Shown here: positions 34,324 through 47,097 of the stretch, in pieces | How positions within the stretch are numbered: position 1 is the stretch's first letter | Layout of the letters: each line of letters opens with the position of its first letter | Source: Isoetes taiwanensis | Taxonomy: Eukaryota > Streptophyta > Lycopodiopsida > Isoetales > Isoetaceae | NCBI GenBank assembly: GCA_021234155.1 | Contig: JAJEKV010000033.1 | Coordinates: forward strand, 8,775,641-8,839,640 | Direction of reading: 5' to 3' | DNA length: 64,000 bases | Translations under genes and position numbers: made by a program | The notes under the pieces: generated by a model | What the model was told of the DNA's origin: nothing | The model's database searches: none | Seen by the model: the letters and a program-made list of their open reading frames with translations, nothing else

Positions 34324-37060
34324 GGACAATAACATCCATAAAAAAACTAGTACTACCATTGTGTTCCTGGTAGTGATGAATATTTGTCCAGATAAGTCAT
34401 GATTCTTCTACCTTGTCTACTTCGTTAAATGGTTAAGAAATAAGTTCTAGTAGATTCGAACATTCTAAAACATTTACTATTTTTCCAACCCTCCTACTCT
34501 CGCCCTCAAATCAAAATATCTTTTGCTGTAAGGTGAAGCAGTATATCATATAATCTGAAATGCCATAGCTGAAATAATACACAATACAAAAACGAAACAA
34601 CATGCCTGACTTATAAGGGAAAGGATCATCATTGACATTCAATGGCAGAGTATCCCTTTTTTGTGCCCAGTGGCGAATATTCATAAAAAATGCTAGAGAG
34701 TTTAGGCTGAAATCGCACTGACCAGACCATATTTTCTAGTTAATGTCTTATATATGTCTCTCTGGTATAATGTATCAGGAAGAAAAGATTGTTTTCCTGC
34801 AACCTTAGGATCTTCTATTTTTGTTTATGCTTTTTCATTATTATCAGCATTTAAACCTTCTCAAGTTAATGGGAATATATGGATAAAATTGCGTTTAGAT
34901 CCTGAGCAGATTCCTGCTTCTATTTCATATAGATAAAGTTGTTTGTAGACCCTGAGAAGATCGCTGCTTTTACTTCAAATATGCAAGTAGTAATATAGGC
35001 AAATAATCTGTTGCAGAAGTTTTACATGGACCATAAACCAGGCAGGAAAACCTCGGGTTGTGGGGTTCAGGTACGTTTCATGGCTGTTAATTGACCTAGG
35101 GCTTAGCTATCTATTTGATTTAATTTATATGGTAATTTTAGAATGCATTCCTGGAAAACTTGAACGGCCTCGATGATACTTCTAGAGGTATTCAGACTAG
35201 TGAGAAATGATTTTGATGCAGGCACAGTGATTGTTGAAAACCTGTAAGTAAATGGGCATGCAACATAAGAATAAATGACCATAAAATTAAATTGATGTGC
35301 TTATGCTAAATATAGCTTGTAGGCAGCAAATGGAACTGGACTGCAGTAAAAAGGTGTCTTCACTTTCCAGGTACAAGAAAAAGTATGTTAAATCATGAAA
35401 AAGACTCTGATTGTTGAAAGTGTGAGTTTATTGGAGCATGTGCCAAAGGTTATCAATGCTTGAGCAAAAAGTTGAATTTATTGGTTGCAGGTGCCTATGG
35501 ATTCTAAGCATTGGAAAAGCTGAAGAAAGAACTTTATGAATTTTTATTGGCTAAACAACTTAAAGTGATGCCATCATGAAAATGTTACCTGTTTTCTTTT
35601 TGTACTCTATCTTGAGGTACTCAATTTAATTAGCCACCGTACAGGAAAATGTTTTCTTGTTTATGTGATTAATGGCCATGTTTTTCTCATTATAAAAGAA
35701 GCCTGAAACGATGCACATGAAGAAGCCTTCAGTCTTGCACCATGCACAAATTCACAGGAATTGAGCATTTTGATGTAGATTGAACTGGCTGCTATCATTT
35801 CTGTCATGCTTTTGGTCGATTGCTTATGTTGCAGTGACAAGATAAATAGCATTAGCTACTTGTTCAGCATAGGATTGATTTACTTGCTTAGGATTTTCAG
35901 CTTTATTACTTGCTTATCACAATGGATGGGCATAAGGTTGCAAGTACACCTTGATGATCCTTCATTTTCAAATTGTATTCCTTTATGCTAATCATGAAAG
36001 TTACAGCTGGATAGAATAGATGTTTCTGTTGTTTACAGTATGCACCATTTTATTTTGTTTGTGGGAATATATTTCTTGAAAAGTATTCCTTAAGCACATG
36101 TTTCCCATATGGCTATCATCAAGTGCCATGAGTACGTTTATAGCCCTCAAGCACCGACATAGGCAAACACTTAGCTTCATCTTGTCTTGCTTTAGATGCT
36201 TTACTGCATTTTGCTACTTTTATTTAGATATTTACCGTTATGAAAATGACACCTTTTTCCTTTCTGTACTCTTGAGGTACTCACGTGAATTATCCTCTGG
36301 TAGTAGTGCAAGGGCTTTACCCTTTCTCCCTCATGAATGTGACTTTTTGAAGCTGATTTCTGCATTGCAGGTACACAGGTACAAGTAAGAAGCTTTACAC
36401 AAAAACTTGGTCGTAGTTGGTAGTTAGTAGTTACTAGTTACAGTCAAATTTGTAGTTGTAGCTAGCATTTCCATTTTTATATTTGCAGGTACAGTTCCTT
36501 TCTGATTTCTATCCATATGTTAAAAAGCAATTCACATGATGGGGCTATGAGGCCCATCATTACGAAGAAACAATGGACAGGAACACAAAAGGACATAATT
36601 TAGCCTGCTGCAACATAAGCAGATTATACATCAACCCTGCAAGTTGTATCAATGCAGTATAAAACATAGCCTTGAATCATGCAAAACTTATAGTCATAAG
36701 CTTACAGAATCTTGCCTGATCTGTTGGTTCAGGGGCTTGCGTTTAAAGCTCTCTGGGGCAGTGTAACGTGAATGTTGGCAGGCCTGGTCCACCCATTTTA
36801 AAAATTTGTTCCTATGATCGGCTTCACAAGGAATGATCTTAGCTGGCCAAGCATTGTCTGCCTGCACTGTTCGAGGCTAACGGGCTCTCTCATTACCATA
36901 GCGCTCTGGATCATAAATCGTGCACTCAACGACGACAAAAAATTTTTCTTGCTTAGGCTGATTCGTTTACGGGACTGCATAGGCAATATCCCACAGGCAA
37001 AAGCTTGTTAGGCACATGAAAAGGAAATCGTCGTCATTGGTCCAAACTTCAACCCCGGCA
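34324..37060. other. Non-coding downstream of the germin-like gene
   Basis: No gene is recognised. A phrase containing TGTACTCT-TTGAGGTACTCA occurs at about 35600 and 36265, with similar neighbours, suggesting an old local duplication. Several AG/GT-like signals occur without a coherent protein. Confidence 0.4.
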
Positions 37061-37068
37061 CATGGTTA

Positions 37069-37221
37069 GGCTACGTTCCCATGAGCGTAACCGGACTTCT
37101 AAATTCAAAGGTACTAACCGCAGCTTTCAGAAATCCTGGACCATTTCTGAAAACTTGAAGTCAACTTCTTCTATTAACTTTAAGATAATTTGAAGTCAGG
37201 AGGCCGCATGGGAACGTCCCC
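37069..37221. mobile_element. 153-bp Tourist-like MITE
   Basis: The ends are inverted repeats, GGCTACGTTCCCATG and, on the opposite strand, GGGGACGTTCCCATG (13 of 15 match). TTA lies on both sides (37066-37068 and 37222-37224), the 3-bp duplication typical of PIF/Harbinger-derived MITEs. There is no coding capacity. Confidence 0.8.
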
Positions 37222-37756
37222 TTAGGCTTCGAAATCCCGGTAGCTCTAACCCCGGTAAGTGTGATGCTCCACCAGATTTTGAATATAAACTCAAGATTAT
37301 TTGTTTGCCGGCAACTAAAAATTGGAACTGGAAAATAAGGATTGTGACAGGAAAAGGTAACTCCTAGTTTTTTGATGCCTGGATGGTAATGGTCGGCCAA
37401 ACTTACTCATTTGACATGTCGTCCTTCCGAAGGACGTTCTTTTTAGCCTTGTCCTAAAAAGGTTAAAAAAGAATTTCCTCTTTTTTTTTGGAAGGGTTGG
37501 ATGGAATGGCTGGCAACGTTGCAAAGAGTGCATACAAACTAAGTATATTTGCTTCGTATTGACCTACCAATTAGGTGTTGTTGGGCTTGCAATGAGTTGG
37601 CGGATCAACCATTGCCAACTAATTGCTCGGGAACGAAAATGCTTCACTATATTACTGCAAAGAGATAATTTACAGTGTGATTCGCTAAGTGCTGTAATGG
37701 ACATAGAATAGATGTTGACACAATCACAACAACCTATACAAGCCAAGAAGGATGAA
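37222..37756. other. Non-coding
   Basis: Nothing recognised. Confidence 0.4.
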
Positions 37757-38692
37757 GAATAGAATAGAATAGAATAGAATAGAATATGATTTTATCGTCC
37801 ACCTGAGACCAACGGCCTATGGGACCCAAGTACAAAAGGAGAGCAAAGAAGCGTATTACTACCGGGATTAAAAACCCCCCCTCGACCGAAGGGTTTTAGG
37901 GAAAACCTTAGTAGCAATAAGGATCTTTGACATACCGCACGCTTATATACATAATCACAAGTGCGGTGAGGTTAATGTCGGACGGGGGCATAAGCGAGTC
38001 CGGCGTATCCATTACCTCCCCGAGGTGCGATCCCAACAAGCCTACGAGGAGGCCGTGCTCGGTAGCTCATGCGGGCCCCGATGGGGCACAACTAACCCGA
38101 GCATACCGAGCCCGGATATGCTCGTATCACGGACAAAGCCCGAGGGCGTGACTTTCATCCTCAATGGCGCCTCGTTGGGCCAGCGGATGCACTCGCCTCC
38201 TCGGCGGCTCCCCGAATCCATCTCCCTATCTCAATGCGGGAGGTGGTGTGCACCTGTGCGTAATGGAAGCAATCACCTGCGCTTTTTCATGGGTAGATGG
38301 GTGCGCGGGTAGTGGTGTGGGCTCCTCGTGAGCATGGGATTAACTCTTTGTCGATAATTTGCCACCTTGACATGTGACGGGGCCTCTGCGCATTCCAAAG
38401 CTTGGCCATGAAGCAAGCATCCAAATCTTGCTTCAAGGCGGTAGCGTTCGCCGGTGTATGCACCGGTCCACATCACGTGCCCTGCACATTCCATCGCGAG
38501 AACCCGGGCTTGCTTGTCTTTCCAAAGAGGCTTTGAGTCGCTACGGGCCCATCGCCACCGCCAAAGCAAGGTTGGGCAGCCGGGCTTCATCCATAGCCAC
38601 CACCTTCTGGAAGTAAATAATGTGACGTTCCAGCGCAGCCCTCTGTAATGGAAGGAAGTCTGTCTCCTGGAGCAAGATATGATATGGGACCA
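37757..38692 (-). mobile_element. LINE family A, 3' half of a split copy
   Basis: Starts at its tail with (AGAAT)n at 37757-37787 (plus-strand view), then the family 3' hairpin at about 37870-37910 and the ORF2 C-terminal region (VAMDEARLPNLALA, then VNPMLTRSPHHYPRTHLPMK). It breaks off at GATATGGGAC. The next homologous base resumes at about 40304, so this and 40304-41350 are one copy. Confidence 0.85.
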
Positions 38693-39268
38693 ACACAACA
38701 ACCAACACAACAACCATTGACATTAACAACCAACACATAACTACCATTGACATTAATTAACACAACCATTGGGTCCAACACATTTAAATTAAAATCCCCC
38801 TTAAACCCCCTTTGATTTGGGTGCATATTCACACGGGGGGTGACTTCGGGCAACGAGAGCTGTTGGATAGGCATATTCACCCCTTATTCCTTAATCTACA
38901 CCGTACATAAAGTTCCTCGTTTGTGGGGTATGCAAGTACAAAATTTGCTATACTGTATAACAAGATTCGCAAAATACTATAAGATTTCAAGCGGAATGCA
39001 ATATGGTGTTGATTTTGTACGTGCAAAATACAATTATGAGGGCTCTCGCTGCCCTATGTCACCCCCCGTGTGAATATGCACCCAAACCAAAGGGGGTTTA
39101 AGGGGGATTTTAATTTAAATGTGTTGGACCCAATGGTTGTGTTAATTAATGTCAATGGTAGTTATGTGTTGGTTGTTAATGTCAATGGTTGTTGTGTTGG
39201 TTGTTATATGTTGGGGGATTTAATTTTTATATGTTGGATGTTAATAGTTTGTGTTGCAAAATTTTTTT
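38693..39268. mobile_element. Element with long inverted arms
   Basis: The left arm (38693-38843) is the inverted near-identical copy of the right arm (39056-39208). Key pieces are CCATTGGGTCCAACACATTT and GCATATTCACACGGGGGGTG. The centre is about 210 bp. The right end continues to a GCAAAATTTTTTTTGCCCC terminus at 39250-39268; the left end is truncated where it meets the LINE. A relative with an intact GGGGCAAAAATTTTTTTT start lies at 51239. It carries no protein, so it is probably a non-autonomous DNA transposon. Confidence 0.7.
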
Positions 39269-39900
39269 TGCCCCAAGGGTGACAAAAATTTTAGAATTCA
39301 AACCAGAAAAAAACTAGAATTCATTTGAGGCTTTCATCGCCTATAGCTTTTGAATTTCATCACAATGAAACAAATACAACATAAGTAAAAGTTACCATAA
39401 AGATAGAGCGAATTGATCCCATTATTCTGAAAGTCATAAAGTTTGCAACACCCGTACACAAATATTTTTCAACTGGAATTTAACAACAGCCTTTGGCCTC
39501 CATGGATTCTTGTGGTAAGAAACCAAAGTGGGAAACTTTTCTGCTTGTTAGCACAAGGATCTAGAAGCCTTGGAATTTGCTTAATAACTGCCTCAAAATC
39601 TAAAAATGCATGGTAATTTTTTGCAAGCTTCATTCGGAATGAGCCATAAAACAATATCCAATAGCACAATCCTGTATTAATCAGCTGGTAAGATGTGAAA
39701 GCCTACCAAACCCGACCAAAGAATTGCTGTTGTAGCATAGATAACTTAGCCAAACATATCCATATCATACACTATCAAAAAGATCTCAGAGAGAGATTTC
39801 CAACGCAATAAAAATCATCTCAAACAGAGCTCTGGATTAAAAGTTATGATAAGAAATGTGTTGCCGACAGGAAATTGCACTACATGCGCCCTTCAAGCCC
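39269..39900. other. Non-coding part of the block splitting the LINE
   Basis: No gene recognised. Confidence 0.4.
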
Positions 39901-39907
39901 TTCATGT

Positions 39908-40146
39908 GCCCATTATGCACCACACACACAAAAAGAAGGCTTTTGTTGTGAGCCATTGGTTGTTGACCATTATGCACCACACACACAAAAAGAGGGGTTT
40001 TGTTGTGAGCCATTGGTTGTTGACCATTATGCACCACACGCACAAAAAAAGGGCTTTTGTTGTGAGCCATTGGTTGTTGACCATTATGCACCACATGCAC
40101 AAAAAAAGGGCTTCTGTTGTGAGCCATTGGTTGTTGACCATTGGAA
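39908..40146. repeat. 57-bp tandem repeat, four copies
   Basis: Units are marked by ATTATGCACCACA at 39912, 39969, 40026 and 40083. The period is a multiple of three, so frames stay open on both strands; they are artefacts of the repeat. Confidence 0.95.
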
Positions 40147-40303
40147 AAAAAAAAGGCTAAAATCAATGGCTCAGAAATGGTGCACTCTAGATATACTCAT
40201 TAGTACATCCATTTGAATACATCACGAAATCATAGGAAAACCTTAGTGAAAAGCGTACAAAAACACAAAAAAAAACCCCTGTTATTATGCTACATATTCA
40301 CTC

Positions 40304-41350
40304 CCAGTGCCCGGGCCAAGAAGGCCTTCTGTACCTACTCTAGATCGTTCCAAGTGGTGAGGGATATCACTGGCCCCCACACTTCTGCCCCATAGAGGAG
40401 GACCGGTTCAACCAAGGCCCTGAACAAGTGTGCCTGGTGACCGCATGCATACAGCTCTGCCTTGTGACTATTGTTTTGCATTGCCAGGGCTTTCCAGCCT
40501 GCAGTGACCCGTAACCTGATGGATGCATCCCAGTGTGTGGTAGTAGAAAACTCAATGCCCAAATACTTATAAGATGGAGCCACCTCCACTACACCCCGGT
40601 AAGTGAATGAGGAAAGACGTAGATTGGGATGATGGGACAAGCAGCACCCTCGTCTTGGCCAAGTTAACTCTCATGCCATTGAATTGGCAGAAAGTGTCCA
40701 AAGCATCCAAGTGGCGTTGCATGTCCTCAGGGTATATGCGAAAGCAGGTCAATATCATCGCGATATATGAGTTGCGGATTATGTGGTGCATCAACGAAGC
40801 TTCCCCCTCGTGCTCGACTTAGCCATTCTTCTAGCCTGGTCAATGTACCAAGCCTAAGAGCTGTCGGGGATAGAGGGCAGCCACCGGCGCACCCCAATGC
40901 TACTAACAACGTGCTCCCCGACGATTAGAGACGGCCGAGCAAGCCTCGTGATAATCAGATATAGCATTTCGGGAGTCAGCGGGGGTTCCCATCTGTCTCA
41001 ATTTGTCCCACAACTTATCCCAGGAGTAATGGTCAAAAGCCTTGGGCGTAAATCCACAAAGCAACAAAGATGTGAGGTTCCGGCGTTGATTCGCTATCCT
41101 CTATGAGTGTTCGCGCAGTGAAGATATGGTCAATAGTAGAATGCCGGGCGGAAGGCTTTGCGCGCGAGAGCCCGCTTCCATTCATTCGCCCTAAAGTACC
41201 GGCCTCTGCTCAAGAATCCCGGCAAGCAACTTGGCAAAGACAGAACTGACCATAATGGTATGATAGTTGGCTGGGCTGTGGGGGTCCTCTGCTTTGTATA
41301 TGGGCACAACTCTACTAGGAAATCGACCATTCTGTAATGCCTTTCTCTGT
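40304..41350 (-). mobile_element. LINE family A, 5' part of the split copy (reverse transcriptase)
   Basis: The minus strand reads SRVVPIYKAEDP, then AKLLAGILEQR, then remnants of KAFD and of YADD (changed to YIAMILTC), then PEDMQRHLDALDTFCQF, RVNLAKTRVLLVP, KYLGIEFSTTTHWDASIRL and LVEPVLLYGAEVW. 5'-truncated near 41350, with many shifts. It continues across the 1.6-kb foreign block to 38692. Confidence 0.85.
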
Positions 41351-42610
41351 AACAATTCTAAGTTTTTGCAAATTGAAAAGGGATAACATGGTCATCAGAA
41401 CGTGCATTATCAGCAAAGTAATAAGACGGATTCATGAAGCAGTATTATAGAAAGCTTTATGAGAGGCAACTTGATTCCTACGTAAGGTAATCTTCTACGT
41501 AAATGCCTCAACCAGGGGAAAGGTTTCTGAAGTTTTCATGATCAAATCAACATCATGCATTGGGATACTAGTTGCAATATTAGACAATTTAGTGGGCGAT
41601 AGACTCTCTCATACCTCTAACATCTTGTAATCCATAAACGGTTCCTTTTTTACATCTGAAAGAACCGGAATCATATAAAGTTCTCTCTCTTATGTATTTA
41701 GTAATCTACAATGACTTCTAGACTAGGACGTTAAGAAATCCATTCTATTGTATTGTCTTCTATTTTTTGCTTGAAATTAATTCAAACAGGAACATTTTTC
41801 TCTCTTAGACACATCCTGCAAATGATGTAGTCCATTATGCCAAATGGTGGTATTGTACTGTTCATATTACAATGATTATAGTGGAAGCAGGAGTTAGAGC
41901 ATTGCCTTCAGCTATGGCACAGTTGGATTGGTGAGTGTTGCTAAATGTTGATATTGTACCCTCTATACATGCTTACATAATCATATTCAAATGTTCCTTT
42001 AAGGACTTTTAGTGATCTTAGTGTCAAACAAAGAGTTGGACTTGCAAACGGCCTCAGGTCATGTCCTGTAGATTGCTGGCTTATTTTTTTTGTTATTGTG
42101 CCAGTTGGCTTTCAAATCTGCCTCTTAAATCTAGTGATTATTCCTATTGCTCATGAGTTGTAATATAATATCTTATTCATGGCAATTCATTGTGAAATGC
42201 CATCTATAGAATAAAAGTGCTTTTGCTAAGGCTTACTTGATGTGCTCTCACAACAATATCTAATAACTTTCTTCTTTAGGTAGTCAGGCATAGAATGTTA
42301 GTGAATGCCTAGATGATCACATTGAGCATTTTATGGCAAATGATTGAATTGCATGGGATTGATGATAGTCTTCGTTTTGATCGCTATCAAGACCTTGAGG
42401 CACGGGCTTTTGGCAAGAGGCCTGGCTTATGAACTATTGGTCCATAGTAAGTCATGGTTCAAGTAGGTGCAAACTAGCTTATATAGTAACCGGGGGGGGG
42501 GTATGCTTTGAAATAATGAAGGGATAACACATAACAAGTGGAAGAATTTCGTGGATAGTCATATTTAGTACTTTCTAATTAGTTTCGTCCTTGATTTCAA
42601 ACCCTTGTTG
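41351..42610. other. Non-coding
   Basis: Nothing recognised. A run of ten G lies near 42492. Confidence 0.4.
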
Positions 42611-42614
42611 TGTC

Positions 42615-43290
42615 CTTTATTTGGTGTTGAACCACATCATAGCATCTACAGCCTGGTGGGCTCTTGTGCACAGGCCGCATTTATTGGTTTAAGGGATTCT
42701 AGCTAGGAGCATCTCTACTTCTACATAGCCTTTAGGTCTCTACCCCCTTAATCCCCACAAACACAGGAGGAACAGAAAGAGAACTATCATTATACATCCA
42801 TCCATCCATAGCTTCGAATAGAACATAAAATAGAGATTAACCATACATCTATTCATACAATCTAGAAATCCAAGTTATCTAAGTACTAACCGAAATCATA
42901 TCTAGATCCCTATCTCTCGGGTTCTCCATCCTTCTGGCTGGAACAGGGTTGAACACCAGCGCCTCCTCCACCAATCCTCCCCAATTCGAATTGGGGCGAA
43001 TGGGGGTGGGAGCCCCAATTTGAGTGTCCCAAATTGGCAAGCCTGCCTTGACATTTGGGCCAGGTGGCAACTCTAGATTGGTTATTATTGACTAGTTTAA
43101 TATTTTAACCCTTTTTAATATTAGGTTAAGCCCTAAATTCGAATTAAGGTTTAGGGTTAGGTTTCCACCTTAATAATTAATGATTTAACATAGCTGCCCT
43201 TAGCTTATGAATAATTAATGCACTATTAATTATTCATAGTGACGTGTCATGTATTTATACCCAAAAGGCATATAAATATGTGGAACGTCA
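42615..43290 (-). mobile_element. LTR-like arm, minus orientation
   Basis: Reverse complement of the arm at 45490-46090, with about 80 percent or lower identity by eye and indels. Read on the minus strand it starts TGTGACGTTCCACATATTTA after a purine-rich tract (GGTGAGGAGAA), as a 3' LTR would. A TATA-like TATAAATA lies about 40 bp inside. The outer edge is near CACCAAATAA. Confidence 0.6.
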
Positions 43291-45484
43291 CATTCTCCTC
43301 ACCTTGAAAATGATGTTGTCCTCAGCATCAAGACTATTATTGCTTTGGGCCAACACATGACATGTTGGAAGCAAGTCTCCCCACCTTAAGTGAGAGATGC
43401 CACCCTAAGTTCCTAGTGGACATGTTTAACGTCTAGTATAAGAACTCTTATCTTCATTATTTCCGTATTCATAAGGAAAGTCAACTAGAAGTTCTATTAT
43501 ACACTCTTTCTTTTTATTGTTATGCGTCACCATTAAATGGTCCTAGTACGCATACTAAATGGTCCTAGTAAACATATACCACCGAGGACATACCCCTTGA
43601 GATACACACATGGTACAAAGTCCAGTGCACATCCTCCTTCGTGAGATGTTCATTGGGCACCCACCTTGTTCATATTCCACACTTTGGACTACCCAAAGTG
43701 TCCCTTCAACTTTCCTATATTTGAAATATTGTTTACAATAACTTTCAAGCTCCCCTTCTCTCACACATGTCGTGTGGGTACATTACTTACCTGCCTAATG
43801 CATCATTCGTTGCAGGTCAATTTTCCTTCATAGTATAGCTTCACCAAAGCTCCAGCATCCTTCCAGCTTTTAGACAATTGCGCCTTCTACTAGCAATTGT
43901 CGTCTTCCATTCCAACGGTCTTATAGAACGCTTACTCTCACTTTCGTTCAGTTCGACTTCGATTCTCTTGACCTTGTGTGGAAACTACACTCCATACGTT
44001 CTCATCTTACTCATGCATACCTTTGCATCTATATTACACACCTTAGAAACATCAGCCTCCTTACGAAATACAACTTATGCGTATTTTTATAATCTGTTCT
44101 TTCATAAGCTGGATATTTATAATCCAGTTTCCACATTAGTATAGTACCTCTCTAACGTGTTCTATGGCAGATAATCATACACCGCTTCTCCCTCAACTAC
44201 ATGGTGCTATAGCCAGTCTCCTTTTACGTTGAATGGAAATATATATGTCACATGACAAATCAATCCTCGCCATTATTAAGTATGCCTTTCTCAGCCGCTT
44301 AACTTCCAGTAAAACATCGTGCTAGCAATTTTCTCGGATATGGATCCAAACTAAGGATACCTTATTTTCAACGTTTAGCCCTTCTACACGAATTCTCATA
44401 TCTATTCCACGTGACTATCCTTGATAGACGGGCTCACTTAGCTAGTCACGGATTAGAAAATGGTTTTCCTTCTTGTCACAATGTTGTCTTGACATTCCCC
44501 ATGTCCTCATGGGATATTTAAAATCTCTATCCAACCTTTACATAACCCAGCTTGCTATGCATAACTCATGCTATAGTATCTACATGTACTATGTTTGTGC
44601 TTGTCTCTATGCCTTCCGAGGAGTAGAGATATGACTGCCCTCACCGTTCTCTATGAAGCTACATTAGTTTCCATATCACCAAATTGATTGTTTTTCTATA
44701 AGGTCACGCTTAATTCACAACTAAACTAAAACCTCAGAGTATCATTGTTTTAGACGATATACCTTGTGCCCGAAAACTCGCACTTTCATTTTCTAACAGT
44801 GCAATTTACTCGAGTCAATCCACATTACAATACAAGCTAATCTGATGTATAAAAAATGGTTGCTACTCAACCTGTGTCATCTTTTAAAGAGTCTTTCGAT
44901 ATTATTAACATTAATGCCTCTCAAATTCTTATATCGACGTATACATTGCCACCATTAATTTCATCTTCTCTCACATTTCATTCTATATAAGTCTCACTGT
45001 GAAATGACACTTGCATATTACACTCTTTTCATTAACTCATGCTAACGTTCATGAATTCTCTTAGAGTTATGAATTGCACATTACATATCATTTTCAAATT
45101 TCATCACTTTGACCATGGTAATCTCTCTGCAACTTATACTCTCACTACCACGTTCTTCTAACAATTTAGGGTTATTCTACGGACTCATATATGTGATTCA
45201 TATTGGATTTTATTCTAATATCTTTTGAGCTTCCCATGCATCACAATGTCAGATCTCATATGAACTCTGTATTGGCTTTTCCACCACCACTTTGCAATTT
45301 GTTAAGCATTTTGATAAATCCTTCCAAGTTGTTTCAATTCCCAAACTATTCCGTACCCTTCTCTCGTATGTTGCCTTCTTCAAGGAGGGGAGCATTTCCA
45401 TTGTAACATGTGATATGTTACCCCACCGCAACCCGTCTTTCCGTGATCTTTTCTCGATGTTGAGGACAACATCCTTTTAAGAAG
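43291..45484. other. Region between the two inverted arms
   Basis: Just inside both arms lies the same inverted phrase (GATGTTGTCCTCA-CATC), resembling the pol end that precedes the polypurine tract in plant Gypsy elements. Weaker inverted similarity goes a further 70-100 bp. No protein domain is readable in the middle. Confidence 0.45.
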
Positions 45485-45489
45485 GGAAG

Positions 45490-46090
45490 AATGTGACGTT
45501 CCACATATTTATATGCCTTTGGGTATAAATACACGACACGTCACTATGAATAATTAATGGTGCATTAATTATTCATAAGCTAAGGATAGCTATGAAATAT
45601 TAAATTAATTAATAATAACCAATCTAGAGTTGCCATCTATCCCAAATCGATTAAACAAGGCAAGCTTGCTAATTTGGGACACCCAAACTGGGGCTTCCAC
45701 CCCAATTTGCCCCAAATCGATTTGGGGAAAATTGGTGGAGCTGCTGCCCACCTTGGTTCCAGCCAGAAGGATGGAGAACCAGAGAGATAGCTATGATACC
45801 GGTTAGTTTTAACATAGCTTGTATTCTTCTGATTCTTGTTTGAGTAGATGAATGATTAGATTCTATTCTATGATCTCTTTATGATGATGATAGATGTTTG
45901 TATTTGATTGATGTTTTCTCTTTTGTTCCTCCTGTGTTGTATTGGATTAAGGGGAGGTAGAGATCTAAAAGCCATCTAGATCTAGAGATGCTCCTAGTTA
46001 GAACCCCTTGAATCCCATTAGATGCGGCCTGTGCACAAGAGCCCACCTAGCTGTGGATGCTATGATATGATTCAGCACCAAATAACGAGT
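45490..46090 (+). mobile_element. LTR-like arm, plus orientation
   Basis: Begins TGTGACGTTCCACATATTTA directly after the purine-rich AAGAAGGGAAGAA. It contains TATAAATA at 45524-45531 and a run rich in AATTGGGG motifs. It is the inverted partner of the arm at 42615-43290. Confidence 0.6.
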
Positions 46091-46980
46091 ATGACGGCGA
46101 ATCGGGGGTGGGATCTTGCCTAATTTGGCTACAGGACTCCTATAGTATGTTAGGCTTATAACCGATCACTGAGAGGGCCCGGTATAAGTCTGACACTCCA
46201 TGGGTCACAGGAGACGTGTCTATATGGATGTCCTGGACTCGAACGGGCTGGAGAGCTGGCCTTTAGATTTAGGGGAGTAAGTCGTGTATGGATGCACGGG
46301 TTGCTGATGTGGCACGTGTCGTCTAGCATACCCAGAGATCCGTCATGCTCGGGGAGGGGATGCCTTCCTGACCTGCCTCATCAGACCGGGGAGATGTAAC
46401 CCAGAGTAGTCTCATAGGGTTATTCCATGGGATTGCGCCTCCGGAAGGCTACAATCACGCTACAGCATGTTCCAGCCTATCTGCAAAATGTGCACAGGAG
46501 GGGCGGATGGAGTGGACTACCCTAGCCATTGTTCTATGCCAGCCAACGCCATTGTTATGATTCTGTCTGTTGTTTTCCGGAGGTCCTGACTGTCAGTTGA
46601 CCCCCTTGAGTCTGAGCCCGGGGTAGAATCCTCATTTATGGTGTATTTCCTATGTTATGTTAGTATTATATTGTTGCTAGTATTGATGATGGATGAGCCA
46701 CCCTTCGTGGTGGCATATTATTTATTTGTATTGTTGCCAAACGCTAACATGTATATATGCTTCTGCTATATAGGATTCCCATAGAAGGCATGGGACGATT
46801 GACACCTTCGTGCCCTTCACCCAGACACTTGCCCATCATAAGTGGTCACCTTTCTGTCGAGATGGAATCACCATGGGAGGGGAATTTCCCATATTTATAT
46901 GATGAGAGCATCGTATAGGTTCGGGAAGCGTCATAGTAGGCCAACTCTTACAACGCCTATCTATAATCAAATCGTCTCAT
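46091..46980. other. GC-richer stretch, unassigned
   Basis: No protein recognised. Base composition differs from the AT-rich neighbours. It may be more of a full-length LTR or leader missing from the opposite arm. Confidence 0.3.
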
Positions 46981-47097
46981 GCCATTCACATTAGTAAGGG
47001 GTACGCATTTTTTAATCTTGCTCAGGCTGTAATTAAGGCCATTCACATTAGTAAGGGGTACGCATTTTTTAATCTTGCTCAGGCTATAATTAAGGCC
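46981..47097. repeat. 57-bp direct duplication
   Basis: CCATTCACATTAGTAAGGGG through AATTAAGG occurs twice head to tail with one difference (CTGTAATT versus CTATAATT). Confidence 0.95.

Noticed and set aside
34740-36500. Additional exons of a gene downstream of the germin-like gene
   Set aside because: AG/GT signals are present, but no coherent protein can be joined from them.
39908-40146. Possible CRISPR-like array
   Set aside because: The units are contiguous with no unique spacers, and the genome is eukaryotic.
39837-40216. Four overlapping open frames of about 100 codons on both strands
   Set aside because: Products of a 57-bp tandem repeat whose length is a multiple of three.
46091-46980. 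Structural RNA or rRNA fragment in the GC-richer stretch
   Set aside because: I recognise no rRNA or tRNA landmark; more likely LTR or leader sequence.
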